Shown: one piece after another, positions 14,912-19,221 of the stretch | Layout of the letters: each line of letters starts with the position of its first letter | Numbering within the stretch: the stretch's first letter is position 1 | Assembly (NCBI GenBank): GCA_937919295.1 | Contig: CALFRX010000259.1 | Coordinates: forward strand, 1-19,221 | From: an uncultured Peptococcaceae bacterium | Lineage (GTDB): Bacteria; Bacillota; Dehalobacteriia; UBA7702 | Direction of reading: 5' to 3' | Length of the DNA: 19,221 bases | The notes under the pieces: generated by a model | Seen by the model: the letters and a program-made list of their open reading frames with translations, nothing else | The model's database searches: none | Told to the model about the DNA's origin: nothing | Made by a program: the position numbers and the translations under genes

Positions 14912-16108
14912 TTATTTCTGCTGTGCCAAGGCACGAACAAACAAATCCTCTGCGGGAAAAGCATCGGTGAATATCATATCTCCGCCGATTCTTTTCTCGA
15001 TCTCCAAAAACATCTGCTTTCTTTTTGTCTCCAGTTCCTTTTTGCTGTCGGCGACGTTGATCATCGTCGCGGCCCAGGTCTTTTTACCCGGGGCATAGTC
15101 GGTAAGCGCCTCATCGGCGCCGCAGAATTGATAGAGGTGAGCCAAAACCCCCGCTTCGGCCAGCATATGCTCTCCCACCACATCGACATGCTTGCCGTTC
15201 ACCTGAATTTGTTCTAAGGAAACGTATTTTTCCTTATCCCAAAGTACGCTGTTATGGTGCCGTTGTTTCCCGAATTTGATTGCCAGTTCGCTCATGATGT
15301 TCCAGCCGGTAGCGTGATAAACGGTAATCGGCGTTTGCGAGGGAATTCTGGCGTCTATTTCCAATATTTTAAAAATGCCGTTATGTTCGATCACTTCCAC
15401 ATCCATGATACCGTGGAGCCGTACCATTTCACCGAGGGCTACGGCCAAAGATTCGAACTGCGCTTTCTGCTTGGCAGGAAAATCGGGGCAAGAGAGGACG
15501 CGTTTGCAATCGTAAACCGGATCCATCAGCAACTGCGTCACATGATAGGTACTATAATGACCGGGTACGCCTATCACTTCAAGGGAATAGGAGGGCCCGT
15601 CAAGGTACTCTTCGGCCACCCATTCCTTTTTGTCATAATGATCAAAAAAGTCTTTCAATTCCTCTTCGTGATCAATTTTACGCACCCCTTCGCTGCCGCT
15701 TTTACCACTGGGTTTCACGATAAAAGGCGCTTTCCCCGCAGGATAATGCAGCGGAACCGGCAAGCCGATGGCTTTCATCATGGCGTCGGATCTCTGTTTT
15801 GAGGAACAGAGATGATAGGCGCGCTCATCATAAATGAGGCGAATATCATAATTTTTGGATAAATATTTTAAGACGGTCAGCGCCGCTTTATTTTCCAGCG
15901 CGGGGAGGACAAAATCGGCCTCTTCCAGCACTTTAATTAAATCTGTATTATATTGTAACACATCTTCACAAAGAAATCTACCACAAATTTCTTTACCCAA
16001 AGGGGAACTATCCTTATCAATCAGGACGGTTTCCATCCCCGCTTTGGCGGCAAGGTACAGTGCTTCCACTCCCTGGAGCCTGCCTCCGACCACGCATACT
16101 TTCGTCAT
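14912..16108 (-). CDS. pylC: 3-methylornithine-L-lysine ligase
   Basis: The 398-residue ATP-grasp protein starts MTKVCVVGGRLQGVEALYLA. The phosphate-binding part is FIVKPSGKSGSEGVRKID, and the metal/ATP site is in GIFKILEIDARIPSQTPITV. Known role: ATP-dependent ligation of (3R)-3-methyl-D-ornithine to the epsilon-amino group of L-lysine, the second step of pyrrolysine synthesis. A longer start at 16126 is possible, but the ATG at 16108 makes an ATGA overlap with the pylB stop and fits the family start; there is no strong Shine-Dalgarno, so coupling to pylB is likely. The gap of 37 bases to the methyltransferase gene suggests one operon. Confidence 0.94.
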   Translation of the reverse strand: MTKVCVVGGRLQGVEALYLAAKAGMETVLIDKDSSPLGKEICGRFLCEDVLQYNTDLIKVLEEADFVLPALENKAALTVLKYLSKNYDIRLIYDERAYHLCSSKQRSDAMMKAIGLPVPLHYPAGKAPFIVKPSGKSGSEGVRKIDHEEELKDFFDHYDKKEWVAEEYLDGPSYSLEVIGVPGHYSTYHVTQLLMDPVYDCKRVLSCPDFPAKQKAQFESLAVALGEMVRLHGIMDVEVIEHNGIFKILEIDARIPSQTPITVYHATGWNIMSELAIKFGKQRHHNSVLWDKEKYVSLEQIQVNGKHVDVVGEHMLAEAGVLAHLYQFCGADEALTDYAPGKKTWAATMINVADSKKELETKRKQMFLEIEKRIGGDMIFTDAFPAEDLFVRALAQQK

Positions 16109-17148
16109 TTGTTTTCTGCCAACCATTCTTTGTATTCTGTGATCGTCGCGGCGCGCATCCCCATCCCTTCAAGGCGAGGGACAACCCCTTTTACGGTGCG
16201 GAAACCTTCGTCAACGTCCATGGTACTCTGGGCGACCCCGGCCAAACCTGCTGTGGGCGGAATGATCGAAGTCACAACATTGCAGCCGGCATTGATCCGG
16301 CTTTCCAGGCCGGCAATCCCCTCCACGTCAAGGGAAGCGGGAATCAGCACTTTATGCTTGAGCAGACGCATCAAGGCAATGATCTTCAATTCCATATCGT
16401 GGTTTTGGGGTTCGTAATCGTCCATGGGCGTGCCTCTCTGGGGTACAAAGGTCATCACCCGGATCTGGCTGGCGTCCAACTGCTGGATACCGAGGAGTGA
16501 TACGGCAAGATCCTCAACGGTTTCACCGAGGCCGGTCATAAGACCTTCCTCAATACGCATACCGCATGCTCTGGCCTTCTTTTTGGCGTGCATACGGGCA
16601 TCGTAATCCTGATGCAGGCGGAGCTTTTTAAAGAGCTCCCGATTATAAGTTTCCTGATAAAGGGCGTAAAATTCCGCGTCTTCTTTGGCAAAAGCCTCGA
16701 TTAGTTCGTCGCTGATCACTCCGGGAGAGATCATAACAGGACGGTCGATCTCCCGATGAATATCTCTGACCAGTTTTAGCATGGAACTGAAATTTTCTTT
16801 ATGCAGTTCAGGGTCTTCCCCCAATGTCAAATCGATAACATGGACGCCGGAATCAGCGAGTCCCCTGGCGATTTCCATCACTTCTTCACGGTTTTTCCGA
16901 TAGCGGATCGTATCGTCGTTGTCCCGGCGAAAAAAACAAAAACTACAGTTGTTTCTGCAATAAGTGGAGAAGTAGACAAAGCCGTATAAAAACACTTTAT
17001 TGTCAAAGTGTCGCCGACGTACGTCTTGAGCGGCCTGAAACAAATAAGAAAGGTCGTCTTCCGCTTCGATGTTAAGCAGCGTGATGATATCCTCTTTGCT
17101 TGCGCTTGATGTCTCTTTCAAGGCGTCGATGATTTCTTTTGTTTGCAT
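16105..17148 (-). CDS. pylB: 3-methylornithine synthase (radical SAM)
   Basis: The 347-residue radical SAM enzyme has the cluster motif CxxxCxxC as CRNNCSFC, Cys64, Cys68 and Cys71. Strongly PylB-like parts are GFVYFSTYCRNNCSFCFFRR, DLTLGEDPELH, MTFVPQRGTPM and TSIIPPTAGLAGVAQ. Known role: rearranges L-lysine to (3R)-3-methyl-D-ornithine, the first step of pyrrolysine synthesis. A TTG two codons upstream extends the frame to 17154, but GGAG sits 7 bases before the ATG at 17148. The gene starts only about 30 bases after the terminator that follows tRNA-Pyl, and I find no clear promoter in that gap. Confidence 0.95.
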   Translation of the reverse strand: MQTKEIIDALKETSSASKEDIITLLNIEAEDDLSYLFQAAQDVRRRHFDNKVFLYGFVYFSTYCRNNCSFCFFRRDNDDTIRYRKNREEVMEIARGLADSGVHVIDLTLGEDPELHKENFSSMLKLVRDIHREIDRPVMISPGVISDELIEAFAKEDAEFYALYQETYNRELFKKLRLHQDYDARMHAKKKARACGMRIEEGLMTGLGETVEDLAVSLLGIQQLDASQIRVMTFVPQRGTPMDDYEPQNHDMELKIIALMRLLKHKVLIPASLDVEGIAGLESRINAGCNVVTSIIPPTAGLAGVAQSTMDVDEGFRTVKGVVPRLEGMGMRAATITEYKEWLAENK

Positions 17149-17178
17149 TTTCAATCTCCTTCATAGGTTCGTCCGCCT

Positions 17179-17210
17179 AAAAAAAGAGCCGGACAGCTTA
17201 CGCCCGGCTC
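17179..17210 (-). terminator. Intrinsic terminator between tRNA-Pyl and pylB
   Basis: On the minus strand GAGCCGG (17210-17204) and CCGGCTC (17192-17186) form a 7-bp GC-rich stem with an 11-base loop, followed by seven T residues (17185-17179). It lies about 36 bases after the tRNA 3' end. Confidence 0.88.
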
Positions 17211-17245
17211 AGTATTTGCACACAGAATAATTCTGTATTAAGTTC

Positions 17246-17318
17246 TGGCGGGGAGTCCGGGAGTCTCACCCGGCTGCATAGATTTAGAGTCTATATGATC
17301 AATAACGATCCACCCCCC
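17246..17318 (-). tRNA. pylT: tRNA-Pyl, anticodon CUA
   Basis: This 73-nt tRNA is read on the minus strand, with CCA encoded (17248-17246). The acceptor stem is GGGGGGT with ACTCCCC (one G-U pair) and a G discriminator. The D stem is GATC/GATC with a 6-base loop, then a single base, then an anticodon stem of six pairs (TATAGA/TCTATG) around CTCTAAA, giving anticodon CUA at 17286-17284. The variable loop is 3 bases (CAG). The T stem is CCGGG/CCCGG and the loop TGAGACT lacks the normal TTC. The six-pair anticodon stem, one-base D/anticodon spacer, tiny variable loop and odd T loop are the known marks of tRNA-Pyl and very close to the Desulfitobacterium form as I remember it. It reads UAG as pyrrolysine. 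Confidence 0.98.
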
Positions 17319-17333
17319 ATGTGTATCGTTAAC

Positions 17334-17362
17334 ATTGTATCATATAGTTTATATAAATTCAA
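17334..17362 (-). promoter_or_regulatory. Promoter of tRNA-Pyl
   Basis: On the minus strand TTGAAT (17362-17357) and TACAAT (17339-17334) are exactly 17 bases apart. They lie just behind the pylD stop, with a predicted start about 9 bases before the tRNA 5' end. The tRNA can thus be made independently of pylSc-pylD. Confidence 0.75.
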
Positions 17363-17377
17363 GATTTTAAATAAATT

Positions 17378-18181
17378 TTAACACGCCATTACCAGCATGG
17401 TAATGACACCAAGCTGTAGCAGGTCGTGGATGATCCGATCACAATATTTTTCCTGCGCCTCAGGCGTCAAAGAAAGCGGCACACCGGGTGAGGCGAAGAT
17501 CAGGTCGGGATGCAACATATCTGCGGTGAGCCAGTTGGCTTCCGGGGTGCAATCGACAATCAGCCGATATTTTTTAATCTCATCTTTGGAGCGAATGATC
17601 TTCCAACCTTCCGCCGCGCGTAATTTCAGCACTTCGGGATCGGTATCAAAAACAATCCCTTCCGCGCCGCGGCATTTCAGGAAAGAGAGCGCCGCCTGGC
17701 CTACGCGGCCGCCGCCTAAAACAAGAACCTCTTTATCGCGGATGCCTCCCGCCGCGCCTTCCAGCGCCGCCACAAAGCCTCTGGCCGTGGCGTCGGAATT
17801 TTCCACCACTACGTTTTTGCTCATATTCAGGGCCAAAAAGTACATATCGTCAGCTAAGAAAATAATGCCGGCGCCCTTCTGCGTCGCCTCATAGATCCCC
17901 CAGACATCACTTTGTTCTGTAATGAATGCCTCAAAACCCATAAAACGGATAATGTCCGCAACTTGTTCACAAAAAGTTTCAATGACGCCGAGTCCCTGGG
18001 TTACGGGGACAACAGCGACTTTGATCCGCCAAGAAGAACTTTTGATCCGTCCTCTTGAAACATCGCCGCCGAGGGCCGCAAGATTGAGTAAAGACATTTT
18101 ACTCATGGTTTCCAGGTTTTTTCCCCACTCTGGCAATTCATTATTCATGTTGCGAATCCAATCAGTTGTCAGTCTAGTCAT
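17378..18181 (-). CDS. pylD: Pyrrolysine synthase (PylD dehydrogenase)
   Basis: The 267-residue product matches PylD. The N-terminal domain begins MTRLTTDWI and carries VAVVPVTQGLGVIETFCE and DVWGIYEATQKGAGIIFLAD; the C-terminal Rossmann domain has VLVLGGGRVGQAAL (about 152-165). Known role: NAD-dependent oxidation of 3-methylornithyl-lysine to a semialdehyde that closes into the pyrroline ring of pyrrolysine. It is second after pylSc, with a 42-base gap containing AAGGGGAGAGG, and ends with TAA 16 bases before the tRNA promoter. In the best-known bacterial cluster pylD follows pylC; here it is separated from pylBC by the tRNA gene. Confidence 0.95.
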   Translation of the reverse strand: MTRLTTDWIRNMNNELPEWGKNLETMSKMSLLNLAALGGDVSRGRIKSSSWRIKVAVVPVTQGLGVIETFCEQVADIIRFMGFEAFITEQSDVWGIYEATQKGAGIIFLADDMYFLALNMSKNVVVENSDATARGFVAALEGAAGGIRDKEVLVLGGGRVGQAALSFLKCRGAEGIVFDTDPEVLKLRAAEGWKIIRSKDEIKKYRLIVDCTPEANWLTADMLHPDLIFASPGVPLSLTPEAQEKYCDRIIHDLLQLGVITMLVMAC

Positions 18182-18223
18182 GATTTTTTTATCCTCTCCC
18201 CTTAAGATAAAGCCTACTGCCCG

Positions 18224-19072
18224 TCAGATGTTGAGACGGGCGCCGTTCAGATACATTAAACTTCTGCCGACCCGTTTAATATTATGATAGTCCTCTTTCA
18301 TCATTGCCAAACGTTCCAAACCGAAACCGATACCGACCCAAGTATCGAAGATCCCCCATTTTTCATCAAGAAAATGCGGACCGAAAGCACCGGAAGCGAC
18401 TTCCATGCCATTGACCTCGACATCCAAGGTTTGGGTGCTGCCGTAAACGACGCTGTCGTCACCGACAAGCTCGTAATTGTCGATGCCCACAACTTTCATG
18501 GCTTTCACGGCAAGCTCTTTTAAGCGCGCCATCTGTTCGCCTTCTTTCACACCGGCAAGCTCTACAAAATTGAGCATCGTAAATTCATTGAGGTGACGCG
18601 CTCCCTGGCTCTCTTTGCGAAAGCAGGGGCCCACTTCAAAAATGCGGACAGGATTACCCCAAACTTTTTGCAGTGAGCGCATGACATCGTAAAGATTCGG
18701 CGCCAGCATTGGCCGTAAACATTTGTTTTTATCCACCCAAAAAACCTGTTGAAACAGAGGATGATCATCGCCGATGGTCATCTTTGCCAGCATGTTTCTG
18801 GGCAATATGATCGGGGTCACGACTTGGGTGAACCCTTCTTCTTCGGTCAGCCACTCCACGAGAGCCGTCTCGATTTCCAACATCAGCGGACGGCGGGAGC
18901 TGTCCCGCAGCGCAAAGAGGGCGTCTTTGTTCTGCTCAATGAGTTCTTTTTCCGCTGTTTTAAAGGCGTTTTCCCGTTCTTTTACGTCTGTAAACTGCCG
19001 GTTGAGCGCTGCTTCCGCGGCATTGAGTTCTGCGAGCCTTTGTTTTTGGGCGACCGAAAATTCTACCGTCAT
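18224..19072 (-). CDS. pylSc: Pyrrolysyl-tRNA synthetase, catalytic subunit (split form)
   Basis: This 282-residue class II synthetase lacks the N-terminal tRNA-binding domain, which pylSn supplies. Motif 2 is FEVGPCFRKES (145-155); motif 3 is GFGLERL (249-255); LRPMLAPNLYDVMRSL and HLNEFTMLNFVELA are typical of PylRS. By alignment Asn168 corresponds to the amino-acid-binding Asn346 of M. mazei PylRS and Tyr210 to Tyr384; the position of Cys348 is Val170 here. Known role: activates pyrrolysine and charges tRNA-Pyl. It opens the minus-strand cluster behind a strong promoter; the Shine-Dalgarno is GAGG, four bases before the ATG. The stop is TGA. Confidence 0.96.
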   Translation of the reverse strand: MTVEFSVAQKQRLAELNAAEAALNRQFTDVKERENAFKTAEKELIEQNKDALFALRDSSRRPLMLEIETALVEWLTEEEGFTQVVTPIILPRNMLAKMTIGDDHPLFQQVFWVDKNKCLRPMLAPNLYDVMRSLQKVWGNPVRIFEVGPCFRKESQGARHLNEFTMLNFVELAGVKEGEQMARLKELAVKAMKVVGIDNYELVGDDSVVYGSTQTLDVEVNGMEVASGAFGPHFLDEKWGIFDTWVGIGFGLERLAMMKEDYHNIKRVGRSLMYLNGARLNI

Positions 19073-19088
19073 GATACCTCATTTCTTT

Positions 19089-19112
19089 CTGCGCAAACTA
19101 TAATAAGCGCAG
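19089..19112 (-). other. Leader hairpin upstream of pylSc
   Basis: CTGCGC and GCGCAG form a 6-bp stem around a 12-base AT-rich loop in the short pylSc leader, about 5 bases before the Shine-Dalgarno region. No T run follows, so it is not a terminator; a role in translation or RNA stability is possible. Confidence 0.4.
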
Positions 19113-19130
19113 GATACCCTCATAAGTGTA

Positions 19131-19159
19131 ATTATAGTATTCCTGGTAATTGATTACAA
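19131..19159 (-). promoter_or_regulatory. Promoter of pylSc-pylD
   Basis: On the minus strand TTGTAA (19159-19154) and a perfect TATAAT (19136-19131) are 17 bases apart, with a predicted start near 19124. From 19160 to the window end I see only AT-rich DNA with no gene. Confidence 0.75.
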
Positions 19160-19221
19160 TTTCATAATTTTGTTGATTCTCAAAAAATATGACCAAAGGT
19201 AACTTAATCCCTCAAAGATTC

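Noticed and set aside
17223..17235. Palindrome CAGAATAATTCTG between tRNA-Pyl and its terminator
   Set aside because: The arms leave no room for a loop in RNA, and it is too short and AT-rich to call an operator.
1..19221. CRISPR arrays, insertion sequences or phage attachment sites
   Set aside because: I saw no regularly spaced repeats, transposase-like frames or duplicated tRNA ends.

Overview
The window reads as chromosomal DNA of an anaerobic Firmicute (Clostridia-like; a diderm Negativicute cannot be excluded). The evidence is the anaerobic cobalamin route (CbiK, CbiD, CbiET), ECF-type cobalt import, an S-layer-homology remnant, strong Gram-positive ribosome binding sites, and a bacterial-type pyrrolysine (Pyl) system with a split synthetase. 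No species is claimed.

Left part, 1-11165: corrinoid supply. Two divergent operons leave a 0.7-kb intergenic region. Leftward (minus strand) are cbiP-cbiB-cbiC-cbiD-cbiET, every junction overlapping by 4-8 bases; cbiET runs off the left edge. Rightward are cbiM-cbiN-cbiQ-cbiO (cobalt ECF transporter), cbiK (cobaltochelatase), cobD (threonine-phosphate decarboxylase) and a PocR-like AraC regulator without its sensor domain. Each operon has its own sigma-A-type promoter, cobalamin riboswitch and riboswitch-linked terminator, so both should shut off when cobalamin is plentiful.

Middle, 11166-13500: a bidirectional terminator, an unrecognised 510-residue regulator with an N-terminal helix-turn-helix (minus strand), and a decayed surface-protein gene (plus strand) in which a signal peptide and the start of a GLUG-type repeat are joined out of frame to the last part of an S-layer-homology domain.

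Right part, 13519-19221: a pyrrolysine cluster on the minus strand, in transcription order pylSc, pylD, tRNA-Pyl (CUA anticodon, encoded CCA), terminator, pylB, pylC, a methyltetrahydrofolate:corrinoid methyltransferase of the MtgA/AcsE family, terminator, pylSn, and a possible short UAG-containing reading frame overlapping the pylSn stop. PylB, PylC and PylD make pyrrolysine from two lysines; PylSc with PylSn charges the amber-decoding tRNA.

The parts fit together. Pyrrolysine is best known from methylamine methyltransferases, which deliver methyl groups to corrinoid proteins, and the MtgA-like enzyme would pass the methyl group to tetrahydrofolate. The window therefore supplies the corrinoid cofactor, the special amino acid and the downstream methyl acceptor step; no methylamine methyltransferase or corrinoid protein gene lies inside it. 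Of the stop codons that can be read, only the AraC gene ends in TAG, which in this organism may be read as Pyl.
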